A stretch of DNA of 64,000 bases, from assembly GCA_903935095.1 (NCBI GenBank), contig CAIZQH010000002.1, positions 1 through 64,000 of the forward strand. The letters are read 5' to 3'. This document shows, one piece after another, positions 37,218 to 44,710 of this stretch. Position numbers and translations under genes: made by a program. The stretch comes from an uncultured Flavobacteriales bacterium. Its GTDB lineage: Bacteria; Bacteroidota; Bacteroidia; Flavobacteriales_D; Crocinitomicaceae. Positions within the stretch are counted from its first letter, which is position 1. Each line of letters begins with the position of its first letter. The notes beneath the pieces were generated by a model. The model was not told where the DNA came from and did not search any database. It worked only from the letters and a program-made list of their open reading frames with translations.

Positions 37218-40082
37218 ATGAAATCAATTCTTACTAAAATTCGCGTGAATAAATTAATCCTACTTATTGTTATTCTATCCCTCGGAAAGAATCTTAATGC
37301 CCAATTAGATACATTATTCTGGTTTGTTGCACCAGAAGTTATTCAGAGTCATGGTGATCGACCTATCGTTTTTAGATTCGCCACTTTAAATGAACCGGCA
37401 GATGTTACGATTTCACAGCCAGCAAATGCCTTGTTTCCTGCGCAAACGCTGAATCTTGGTGCCAATTCTGCCCAAACAATTGATTTAACCACCTGGATTG
37501 ATATCGTAGAAAATAAACCGGCAGATCAAATTTTAAATTTCGGGTTCAAAATAGTTTCAAGTGCTCCAATAATGGCATACTATGAAGTCACCCCTACATG
37601 TAATTGTAATCCGGATATTTTCACGTTGAAAGGAAAAAACTCGTTGGGACTTAGCTTCGTCGTTCCATTTCAAAATTTCTTAAGTAATGCCTATGGGAAT
37701 GCCCGGTCTGGTTTTGATATTGTTGCGACAGAAGATAACACGACAGTCACCATTATACCGAAACAAGACATTGTAGGTCATCTAGCCTCAATTCCATATG
37801 TGATTACCTTGGATGCTGGAGAAACTTATTCTGCACAGGCATTTAGTACAGCCGCAAATCTGCACTTAAGTGGCTCAACAGTGATTTCAAATCGACCCAT
37901 AGCCATAACAATTAATGATGATTCTATGTCAGGTGGCCCATATGGTGGTTGCGCCGATTTAATGGGGGATCAAATCATCCCAAATAGTGTACTTGGAAAG
38001 GAACATATTGCAATAAAGGGTTACCTAAATGGTCCCGACAAAGTTTATATTGTTGCTTCCTTAAATAATACGCAAATCACCATAGACGGAATTGTTATAG
38101 GAGTAATAAACGCGACAGAAATGTACGTTCATACCCTATCAAACCCTACTGCTTATATTACCAGTGATCGACCCACACATGTGTTGCACACATCTGGATT
38201 CGGCTGTGAAGTTGGCGGAGCAATACTCCCCCCAATTGTTTGCACGGGTTCAAATACCGTTGCTTTTGTGCGTTCGACCAGTGAATTTTTCGCCTTAAAC
38301 ATTTTAGTTCCAAATGGAGGCGAAAACAGTTTCACATTGAATGGATCTACCACATCTATTACTGCAGCTGATTTTCAAATCGTACCAGGAACAAGTGGAC
38401 AATGGAAATATGCACAAATTAATGCCGGCGCTTTCATCCCGATTCAACAAGCATCGAGATTAGAAAATCCAAATGTAAAATTTCATCTTGGGGTTATTCA
38501 TGGTGGAGCAAGTAGCGGGTGTCGTTATGGTTATTTTAGCGATTTTGCATCTTTACAATACTCCATTCAATCAGAATCTTCTATATTATGTAGTGGAGAT
38601 ACACTTCAGTTATTCAACGATTCCTTACCCGGCGCAACCTATAACTGGGCGGGTCCAAACAACACTAATTTCATTGGTAATTCTATTAACATACCTAATG
38701 TACAATCTTCTAATTCAGGAAATTATGTGATTTCAGGTTATTTACCAGGAGCCTGCGAATTGTTATCGGACACAATTACAATAACCGTTAATGAAATACC
38801 AAATGCACCTGCTATTTTCAATAATGGACCTATTTGCAACGGAGATTCTTTGACTTTTTGGACAAACGAAAATAGTAATTATGAATACTTCTGGACAGAT
38901 GCATTTGGGAACACCTATTCTAACGATACGATTTGGACAACACAAACCCAAAATCCATTGTTCCCCATTAACTTAACCGTGAATATTGGTCAGTGTATTT
39001 CAGAACAATCTTCAAATACGGCCATCATTTACGATGATCCAATTATCAATTACATTGGAGATGCAGAAGTATGTGGAAATACGATTGACTTTGGTTCAAC
39101 TTATAGCCTAGATCCTTTAGATCAAATGGATCAAATCACTTGGTATGACAACGACAATAATAACACTATTTTAGGACTCGGAGTTAATCTAAACGATGTG
39201 ACAAGTCCAATAGAACCCTTTCACCAACACAACTACATTGTTGAAATAATGACTCAAACTGGCTGTATGCACAGGGACACTTTTCAAATTTCATTTTTCC
39301 CTTATCCAGAATTGACTTTAAATGCTAATCTTTTGTGTGATGGTGAGAGCGCTGTATTTTCTTCAAACTCGTCATGGATAAACACACCCCCACCTAACAC
39401 CAACTTGACCTACGTATTATCTTTTGGAGATGGACAAACTACGCCAATGCAAAATTCCGGACATATTTATGCGAATTCAGGCACCTATTTAACAAGTATA
39501 ACTGCCACGACAAGTGAAGGTTGTATTTCCAGTGAATCTCTTGAAATTGAAATTATTGCAATACCAATTATACAACCTATTATTGACACGTATTGTGGTC
39601 AAAATGCAGAATTTAACTTGAATTTTACATTGGGGAATTATCAAGTTGATTCCTTAATTTGGAATGTCCCTGCACTGTTTTCAACAAATAACATCAATTT
39701 TGATTATCAATTTTCAAATGCCGGAAATTATACTGGAAACATTACACTTTTTGGAACAAACAACTGCGATTTTTCCTTCCCATTTGGTTTTACGATTATC
39801 CCATCTATTACCATAGATAAATTAGTGATTCCTAATATTATTACCCCAAATAATGATCAAAAAAATGACTTTTGGGAAATTGATCAACTATTTAAAAATT
39901 GTACCGAATTCGATTTGTTAATCATGAATCGATGGGGAAATGTTGTATTTGAAACAAAGAATGGGGCAACCCCTTTCAGCGGCCTAGATAAATCAGGTGA
40001 AAAATTGACTCAAGGTGTATATTTTTATAAATTAAGTACGCCAGAGGATACCATGACTGGACACATATCGATTGTTTATTAA
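37218..40082 (+). CDS. T9SS type B cargo with IgGFc-binding-like and PKD domains
   Basis: This 954-residue protein has a signal-anchor-like N-terminus (LILLIVILSLGKNLNA). Residues about 90-430 resemble the IgGFc-binding domain (ARSGFDIVATEDNTTVTIIPKQ, SGSTVISNRPIAITINDDSM, GCADLMGDQIIPNSVLGKEHIAIKG). Ig-like repeats, a PKD domain (YVLSFGDGQTTPMQNSGHIYANSGTYLTSI) and a CHU_C type B sorting domain (IPNIITPNNDQKNDFWEI, MNRWGNVVFETKNG, LTQGVYFYKLSTPE) follow. It closes the GWxTD-GT2-GH92 run nine bases after the mannosidase. A cell-surface adhesion role is inferred. Confidence 0.87.
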   Translation: MKSILTKIRVNKLILLIVILSLGKNLNAQLDTLFWFVAPEVIQSHGDRPIVFRFATLNEPADVTISQPANALFPAQTLNLGANSAQTIDLTTWIDIVENKPADQILNFGFKIVSSAPIMAYYEVTPTCNCNPDIFTLKGKNSLGLSFVVPFQNFLSNAYGNARSGFDIVATEDNTTVTIIPKQDIVGHLASIPYVITLDAGETYSAQAFSTAANLHLSGSTVISNRPIAITINDDSMSGGPYGGCADLMGDQIIPNSVLGKEHIAIKGYLNGPDKVYIVASLNNTQITIDGIVIGVINATEMYVHTLSNPTAYITSDRPTHVLHTSGFGCEVGGAILPPIVCTGSNTVAFVRSTSEFFALNILVPNGGENSFTLNGSTTSITAADFQIVPGTSGQWKYAQINAGAFIPIQQASRLENPNVKFHLGVIHGGASSGCRYGYFSDFASLQYSIQSESSILCSGDTLQLFNDSLPGATYNWAGPNNTNFIGNSINIPNVQSSNSGNYVISGYLPGACELLSDTITITVNEIPNAPAIFNNGPICNGDSLTFWTNENSNYEYFWTDAFGNTYSNDTIWTTQTQNPLFPINLTVNIGQCISEQSSNTAIIYDDPIINYIGDAEVCGNTIDFGSTYSLDPLDQMDQITWYDNDNNNTILGLGVNLNDVTSPIEPFHQHNYIVEIMTQTGCMHRDTFQISFFPYPELTLNANLLCDGESAVFSSNSSWINTPPPNTNLTYVLSFGDGQTTPMQNSGHIYANSGTYLTSITATTSEGCISSESLEIEIIAIPIIQPIIDTYCGQNAEFNLNFTLGNYQVDSLIWNVPALFSTNNINFDYQFSNAGNYTGNITLFGTNNCDFSFPFGFTIIPSITIDKLVIPNIITPNNDQKNDFWEIDQLFKNCTEFDLLIMNRWGNVVFETKNGATPFSGLDKSGEKLTQGVYFYKLSTPEDTMTGHISIVY

Positions 40083-40536
40083 ATTCCTATTTTTCAGGGT
40101 TCGAAAGTTAAAGGTCAAGGTGATTTTCATCAATAAAACTTTGCCCAATCAAGGAGGAGAAAAAACACTGTACACTATTGACAAAGATTTTCTTGCACAT
40201 ATTTTATTGTTAAGGATTTTGGATTGATACCAGAAGAAGAAATGTGCAAAAATGAAATTTATAAAAAAGAGTCTACAAAGACTATTTACACATTTATGAT
40301 ATGAATAATCAATTTTTCGATGGAGCAATTTTAATTTGCTTAAAATTCGCTTTTTTAATTTTAGTTTTTTTTCGGGATTTATAAATACTCAGAATTTCAA
40401 AGTTGTTAACTTAGCTTAAAGTTTAACAACTTGAATAATTAAATATTATTCTGTATATTTTCCGTTACTAATTTATCTGGTTTCTATAAAACAATGAACA
40501 TCTTCAATAAAAACCCTTAAATGACGTTTTATTCTC
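40083..40536. other. 454-base non-coding AT-rich gap before the glycan cassette
   Basis: No ORF of 60 codons is present on either strand. The sequence is strongly AT-rich. It holds one imperfect inverted repeat (40400-40432, listed separately) and no exact TAnnTTTG element; TAATTTG near 40330 is one base short. It separates the type B cargo from the four-gene cassette and probably contains the cassette's promoter in a form not recognised here. Confidence 0.6.
40400..40432. repeat. Imperfect inverted repeat upstream of the cassette
   Basis: AAGTTGTTAACTT and AAGTTTAACAACTT are reverse complements apart from one bulged base, separated by about five bases. No T run follows on either strand, so it is more likely an operator or an RNA hairpin than an intrinsic terminator. 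It lies about 105 bases upstream of the AAC(3)-like start. Confidence 0.5.
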
Positions 40537-41439
40537 ATGATTAATTTCCGTTCTCTTTTAAAGGTTATTTTTCCATCATTCTTATTTCAATTATACAGAA
40601 TAAGGAAAAAGAAAAAAAGAAATGAAGAGTTGCTTGCTCAAAAGGATAAAGGTCATTATTTTACAAAAGATTTTTTGGTTCAAAATCTAAAATCAATTGG
40701 AATTCAAAAAGGAGATTCTCTTTTAGTTCATTCGAGTTTGAGTAAAATGGGCTATCTTGAAAATGGCCCAGATACAATAATTGATGCCTTATTAGAGGTG
40801 ATTGGAACAGAAGGAAACTTACTTATGCCCAGTTCACCTAATGCGCTTCTACAATTAAATTATATAAAAAGTAACACCTTGTTTGACGCTAAAAATTCGC
40901 CTTCAAAATTAGGTGCAATTACGGAAGTTTTCAGGAAAAGAAATGGCGTATTTCGAAGTTTAAATGCTACAGAACCAGTTTGTGCGCTAGGACCTGATGC
41001 TCATTATCTAACAAAAGGTCATTTTAACGAATTAACTCCGTACACAAAAAAATCTCCCTTTTATCGCTTGGTTGAGAAAAATGGAAAAATACTTTATATC
41101 GGAGTGACATTAGCCAATGCAGGAACAAGTTTACATTTGTTAGAAGATGCTGTAGATTTCAAATACCCCGTTTACTTCCCTGAAGTTTTTGATGTTAAAA
41201 TTAAAGACTCGACAGGAAATATTCACGAGGTTAAAACTAAAGTTCACAATCCAGAATATTCTAAAAAACGAAAGTGCGATGACTTATTACCACTATTTTT
41301 GGAAGAAGAGGTTTGTTCAAAAGTAAAAATTGGTAATGCAGATTCATATCTATTCGATTCAAAAAAAATGTTTGATTCAATGCTTAAAAATTACTTAGAA
41401 AAAGGAATCACAATGTACACTCCAAATTCGTCCAATTGA
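40537..41439 (+). CDS. AAC(3)-family N-acyltransferase, envelope-glycan type
   Basis: This 300-residue protein has the AAC(3) fold signature GDSLLVHSSLSKMGYLENGPDTIIDALLEVIGTEGNLLMPS, then RSLNATEPVCALGPDAHYLTKGH, SPFYRLVEKNGKILYIGV and a C-terminal helix region. Family enzymes transfer acetyl from acetyl-CoA to an amino group of an amino sugar. A basic N-terminal segment (RIRKKKKRNEEL) follows a hydrophobic start. Co-location with a deacetylase, a FemAB-like transferase and a reductase suggests acylation of a surface glycan amino sugar rather than drug resistance. Base composition is more AT-rich than neighbouring housekeeping genes. Confidence 0.82.
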   Translation: MINFRSLLKVIFPSFLFQLYRIRKKKKRNEELLAQKDKGHYFTKDFLVQNLKSIGIQKGDSLLVHSSLSKMGYLENGPDTIIDALLEVIGTEGNLLMPSSPNALLQLNYIKSNTLFDAKNSPSKLGAITEVFRKRNGVFRSLNATEPVCALGPDAHYLTKGHFNELTPYTKKSPFYRLVEKNGKILYIGVTLANAGTSLHLLEDAVDFKYPVYFPEVFDVKIKDSTGNIHEVKTKVHNPEYSKKRKCDDLLPLFLEEEVCSKVKIGNADSYLFDSKKMFDSMLKNYLEKGITMYTPNSSN

Positions 41440-42407
41440 AAATAGCAATTACTTGGGATTACGAACTTTTTTTCGGTGAACAAAGCGGTTCAGTACAAAA
41501 ATGCATGCTTGAACCTGGGGAAAGATTACTTGAAATTGCAAAAAAAAACGGTGCAAAATTTACCTTTTTTGTAGATGCAGGAATGCTTGTTTTAGGAGAA
41601 AAAGAACCTTCTTTCAAGCAAGAATTAACTGAAATACAAAATCAAATTTCAAAATGGGACCATCAAGGACACGAAACGGGCTTGCACATTCATCCGCATT
41701 GGGAAGATGCAATATGGAAAAATGGTTGGGAATTCTATTTAAAACGCTATAAATTAGCAGATTTTGATGATACGGAAATTGAACATATTTTCGATAACTA
41801 CTTAGGGGCATTGCAGCAATGGAGCAAAGATAAAATTGTTTCTTATCGTGCAGGTGGATGGTGTATTCAACCATTTGAAAAATTGAAATCCTCTTTTTTG
41901 AAGCATCAATTGAGAATTGAAAGCACCATTTTTCAAGGAGGAAAAAACACCACTTTACCTTATAATTATGATTTCACTAACGCACCGCAAAAGGAAAAGT
42001 GGTTCTTTGAAAATCACGAATGTGAAGAAGTTGAAAAAGGAATTTTTTTAGAAATTCCAATTGCTTCAAAAACGTATTCACCATTGTTCTTCTGGAAATT
42101 ATTTATCCTAGGTCGCCTTTTTCCTAAGAAACATAAGTCAATTGGAAATGGAAGCCCAGCTAAAGGTGGAGGTTCTAAAAAAGATTTTTTAACCAAATTC
42201 AATCATTTGTGTGTAAGCGCTGATGGTTACTTTGTAACTGAAATTGAGCGTGCAATTCAAGAGGCAGAAAACAAAGGGTGGAATTCAATTGTAATTATTG
42301 GACATCCAAAGGCTTGTACTTTATTTTCGTTAAATTATTTAGATAAATTAATCGCTAAACTTTCAAAAAAACACCAATTTATATGTCTAAAGGATTTGGC
42401 GAAATAA
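41436..42407 (+). CDS. NodB-like polysaccharide deacetylase-family protein
   Basis: This 323-residue protein matches a divergent NodB-fold group seen in polysaccharide loci. The first motif is ITWDYELFFGEQSGSV (in place of TFDDG), with FTFFVDAGMLV, the metal-binding HETGLHIHPHWEDA, SYRAGGWCIQPFEKL and a late NSIVIIGHPKACTL. These enzymes hydrolyse N-acetyl groups on sugars. The start is TTG 41436, overlapping the AAC(3) stop as TTGA; the family N-terminus begins directly there. No signal peptide, so a cytoplasmic nucleotide- or lipid-linked sugar substrate is likely. Overlaps the next gene by 25 bases. Confidence 0.8.
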   Translation: MKIAITWDYELFFGEQSGSVQKCMLEPGERLLEIAKKNGAKFTFFVDAGMLVLGEKEPSFKQELTEIQNQISKWDHQGHETGLHIHPHWEDAIWKNGWEFYLKRYKLADFDDTEIEHIFDNYLGALQQWSKDKIVSYRAGGWCIQPFEKLKSSFLKHQLRIESTIFQGGKNTTLPYNYDFTNAPQKEKWFFENHECEEVEKGIFLEIPIASKTYSPLFFWKLFILGRLFPKKHKSIGNGSPAKGGGSKKDFLTKFNHLCVSADGYFVTEIERAIQEAENKGWNSIVIIGHPKACTLFSLNYLDKLIAKLSKKHQFICLKDLAK

Positions 42408-43312
42408 AACTAATTAGTCGGGAAGAAATTCAAATAGATAGGTGGGAAGAAGTCATCGCTGATTCTGATAATTCAATTTTTCTATCATTTTGGTATTTAG
42501 ATGCAGTAATGCAAAATTGGAAGGCTTATGTTTTAAATGATTACGAATTAGTTTTACCTATTTTACCAGCACAAAAATTGGGTTTTAATTACATTTTGCA
42601 TCCTCTTTTTTTAAGAGCTTTTTCCGTTGAAGGTAATACTAATGAAAAGAAATTAGAATTTCTAACTCAAATCCTTACGAATTACCATTTTTTTGAATTG
42701 AATTTTGTTCTTAAAACAGCTATTCCAAATGAAATACAAAACAATAAGTCGGTTTATCAATTCTTAGAATTTGAGAAAGAGTATTTACAGACTTTTAATA
42801 AATATTCTGAAAATACTAGACGAAAATTAAAGGTTTTTCAAAAATCAACTGCTCAGTTTATAGAAATTTCTGATGTTAATTTGTTGTTAGATCTGTTTAA
42901 GAAAGAAAAGGGCAATCAATTTGCTCATTTGACAACTGAATCCTACCGTTGTTTGAAAAACTTGATGACGAATGCCCTTGAAACTAATTGTGGTATCATC
43001 AAAGCCATTTCGTTTGAAAATGAAATAGTTGCAATCGGATTTTTTATAAAAAAGAGTAATCAACTCCTTTATTTAAAAGGAATCGTGATTTCATCAGGGA
43101 AGAAAATTGGAGCGATGCAAGCACTTTTTGATAAGGTAATTCAAGAAAATCACGAATCATGCATTGGGTTAGATTTTGGAGGTTCTTCCGATGAAGGTTT
43201 GGCTAGTTTCAACAAAAAGTTCGGCGCTTGTGATCAAAATTACCTAATTTTGAAACAGAATAAATTGCCCTGGCCTATAAATAATGTGGTCAAAAGAAAA
43301 CTTGGAATATGA
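42383..43312 (+). CDS. FemAB/GNAT-like transferase
   Basis: This 309-residue protein fits the double-GNAT FemAB-like group (GNAT_6): SIFLSFWYLDAVMQNWKAYVL at the N-terminus, the substrate-facing KYSENTRRKLKVFQKS, a second GNAT unit with GIIKAISFENEIVAIGFFIKKSNQLLYLKGIV, and GLDFGGSSDEGLASFNKKFGACDQNYLILK at the end. Relatives transfer aminoacyl or acyl groups, often onto cell-wall or exopolysaccharide precursors. The 25-base overlap upstream and four-base overlap downstream place it firmly in the cassette. The donor and acceptor cannot be named. Confidence 0.75.
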   Translation: MSKGFGEIKLISREEIQIDRWEEVIADSDNSIFLSFWYLDAVMQNWKAYVLNDYELVLPILPAQKLGFNYILHPLFLRAFSVEGNTNEKKLEFLTQILTNYHFFELNFVLKTAIPNEIQNNKSVYQFLEFEKEYLQTFNKYSENTRRKLKVFQKSTAQFIEISDVNLLLDLFKKEKGNQFAHLTTESYRCLKNLMTNALETNCGIIKAISFENEIVAIGFFIKKSNQLLYLKGIVISSGKKIGAMQALFDKVIQENHESCIGLDFGGSSDEGLASFNKKFGACDQNYLILKQNKLPWPINNVVKRKLGI

Positions 43313-44016
43313 GGAAAATTGTGTTGACTGGCGCTTCAGGAGGTTTAGGTTTAGTAATTGCTCAAAATTTATTGAATGAAGGCTATTTTGTTCATCTAAT
43401 TGGAAATAAGAACACTTCCAAACTGCAATTAATTCATTCTAAATTTCTTGCAACTTCTAAAGTGTATTCAGTTGATTTTTCAAAAACGAGCGATTTTACA
43501 GAATTAGTAAATGAAATTGGTCAAATAGATGGATTGGTCCATACTTTGGGAGTTTCAAGTGCTGATATGAGTTGGAAAATTACTTCCGAAGAATGGAATC
43601 GAGTGATGCACTTAAATTTAACTGTTCCTTTTCAATTGACACAAGCCTTTACTCCTCAGTTACGAGCGAATAAGTTCGGAAGAATTATTTTCTTTTCATC
43701 TATCGTTGCTCAAAAAGGATTTATTGGCACGTCTGCTTATGCAACGAGTAAAAGTGCATTAATTGGATTGACTCGAACGCTTGCTGTTGAATTAATTAAC
43801 AGCGGAATAACTGTTAATTGTATTGCTCCAGGCTATATGGATAAGGGAATGATTGAAGAAGTAACAGATGAATACTTGAAAGAAATACTTGGGTTAATCC
43901 CTTCAAAAAAGCTAGGAGATTCAACAAATATAGCTCATACTGTTTCCTACTTGTTAAATGAAAAAGCGAGTTACATCAATGGTCAAGTGCTAAATGTTAA
44001 TGGTGGATTGAATTAA
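43309..44016 (+). CDS. FabG-like short-chain dehydrogenase/reductase
   Basis: This 235-residue classical SDR has the cofactor motif VLTGASGGLGLVIAQ (TGxxxGxG), HTLGVSS in place of NNAG, catalytic Ser in FFSSIVAQKG and the YATSK active-site motif (YxxxK). ALIGLTRTLAVELINSGITVNCIAPGYMDKGM follows, as in 3-oxoacyl-ACP reductases. Cofactor is probably NADPH. As the last gene of the cassette it may reduce a 3-oxoacyl thioester or a sugar-linked keto group; both are inferred. It overlaps the FemAB-like gene by four bases. Confidence 0.83.
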   Translation: MRKIVLTGASGGLGLVIAQNLLNEGYFVHLIGNKNTSKLQLIHSKFLATSKVYSVDFSKTSDFTELVNEIGQIDGLVHTLGVSSADMSWKITSEEWNRVMHLNLTVPFQLTQAFTPQLRANKFGRIIFFSSIVAQKGFIGTSAYATSKSALIGLTRTLAVELINSGITVNCIAPGYMDKGMIEEVTDEYLKEILGLIPSKKLGDSTNIAHTVSYLLNEKASYINGQVLNVNGGLN

Positions 44017-44144
44017 GTGTTTTTACTATTACACTTGCAAGCTACACACGCTTCCTTTATATGAAATCTTTTAGGAGGACATCCCAAACCCATGTCAAAG
44101 AAAAGAAATCTAATTGCGCATCGGAAGCAACCATTTGATCCCAT
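44013..44144 (-). CDS. Possible cysteine-rich micro-ORF opposite the cassette end
   Basis: A 43-residue minus-strand ORF (ATG at 44144, TAA at 44013-44015) reads with five cysteines and a GCPPKRFHIKEACVACKC stretch. A TGA lies three codons upstream. It overlaps the SDR stop by four bases and sits in sequence visibly less AT-rich than its surroundings. It could be a remnant or a chance ORF; no family is recognised. Confidence 0.2.
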   Translation of the reverse strand: MGSNGCFRCAIRFLFFDMGLGCPPKRFHIKEACVACKCNSKNT

Positions 44145-44314
44145 TTTCGTTTGTCAGTATGATGCGAGGAAAGAAGTTTCACTGTTGAATTTTAAACGAA
44201 ATTAACGGAATAAATTCAGTTTTAGTATCTTCGAGATGGAAAGAATAAATATATTACTCTTTTTTCATTAACTTCGTTTCAGAGAATCATAATTAATCAA
44301 TTAAAACAGTACCC
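44017..44314. other. 298-base intergenic region
   Basis: The region after the cassette contains the doubtful minus-strand micro-ORF, a weak AAGTGT/ACACTT hairpin (44015-44036) without a T run, and an imperfect -7-like TATCTTCG near 44228. It ends in the leader of the Spy-like gene. No clear terminator for the cassette was found. Confidence 0.5.
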
Positions 44315-44650
44315 ATGAAAGCAATTAAAATTTTATGTTTTTCATTTTTCTTAGGACTTACAGCAGTGGCTCAACAAGCACAAACTCCTGAACAAAATGC
44401 TAAAACGATGACTCAAAGTCTAACAAAAATGTTGAATTTGACTCCTGCTCAACAAGATGAAGTTTATACGATTCATTTCGGAATAGCTAAAAAAAATGAG
44501 GGGATTTTAACGTCTGACTATACAGATGAGCAAAAGCAAGCGATTATTAAGTCGAACGAAGTGGCAAGAATCGCCATGTTAAAACACATGTTATCTGCAG
44601 AACAATTCGCTAAATTGCAAAAAGAAGAAGCAGAGCAATCAAAACAATAA
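44315..44650 (+). CDS. Small secreted Spy/CpxP-like protein
   Basis: This 111-residue protein has signal peptide MKAIKILCFSFFLGLTAVAQ and a helical, Gln/Lys-rich mature part. Two LTxxQ-like motifs (LNLTPAQQDEVYTI and HMLSAEQFAKLQKEE) resemble the paired LTxxQ motifs of Spy/CpxP periplasmic chaperones, though the protein is shorter. A periplasmic chaperone or stress role is a guess from this pattern. It is a single gene ending at a bidirectional terminator. Confidence 0.7.
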   Translation: MKAIKILCFSFFLGLTAVAQQAQTPEQNAKTMTQSLTKMLNLTPAQQDEVYTIHFGIAKKNEGILTSDYTDEQKQAIIKSNEVARIAMLKHMLSAEQFAKLQKEEAEQSKQ

Positions 44651-44662
44651 GTAATTTCATTC

Positions 44663-44699
44663 AAAAAAAAATCCCTGAGCTATTCAGGGATTTTTTTTT
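44663..44699. terminator. Bidirectional terminator between the Spy-like and CotH genes
   Basis: ATCCCTGA / TCAGGGAT form an eight-base stem with loop gctat, flanked by nine A and nine T, so it serves both converging genes. Confidence 0.92.
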
Positions 44700-44710
44700 G
44701 CTATTACTTT

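Noticed and set aside
40072-40228. Frame reading NQGGEKTLYTIDKDFL as a gene remnant
   Set aside because: About 50 codons from a TTG inside the previous gene, no family recognised; a short base match to the deacetylase gene (caaggagg...aaaacac) looks accidental.
40537-41439. Aminoglycoside resistance gene
   Set aside because: The protein has the AAC(3) fold, but the surrounding deacetylase, FemAB-like and reductase genes and the lack of mobile elements point to glycan modification.
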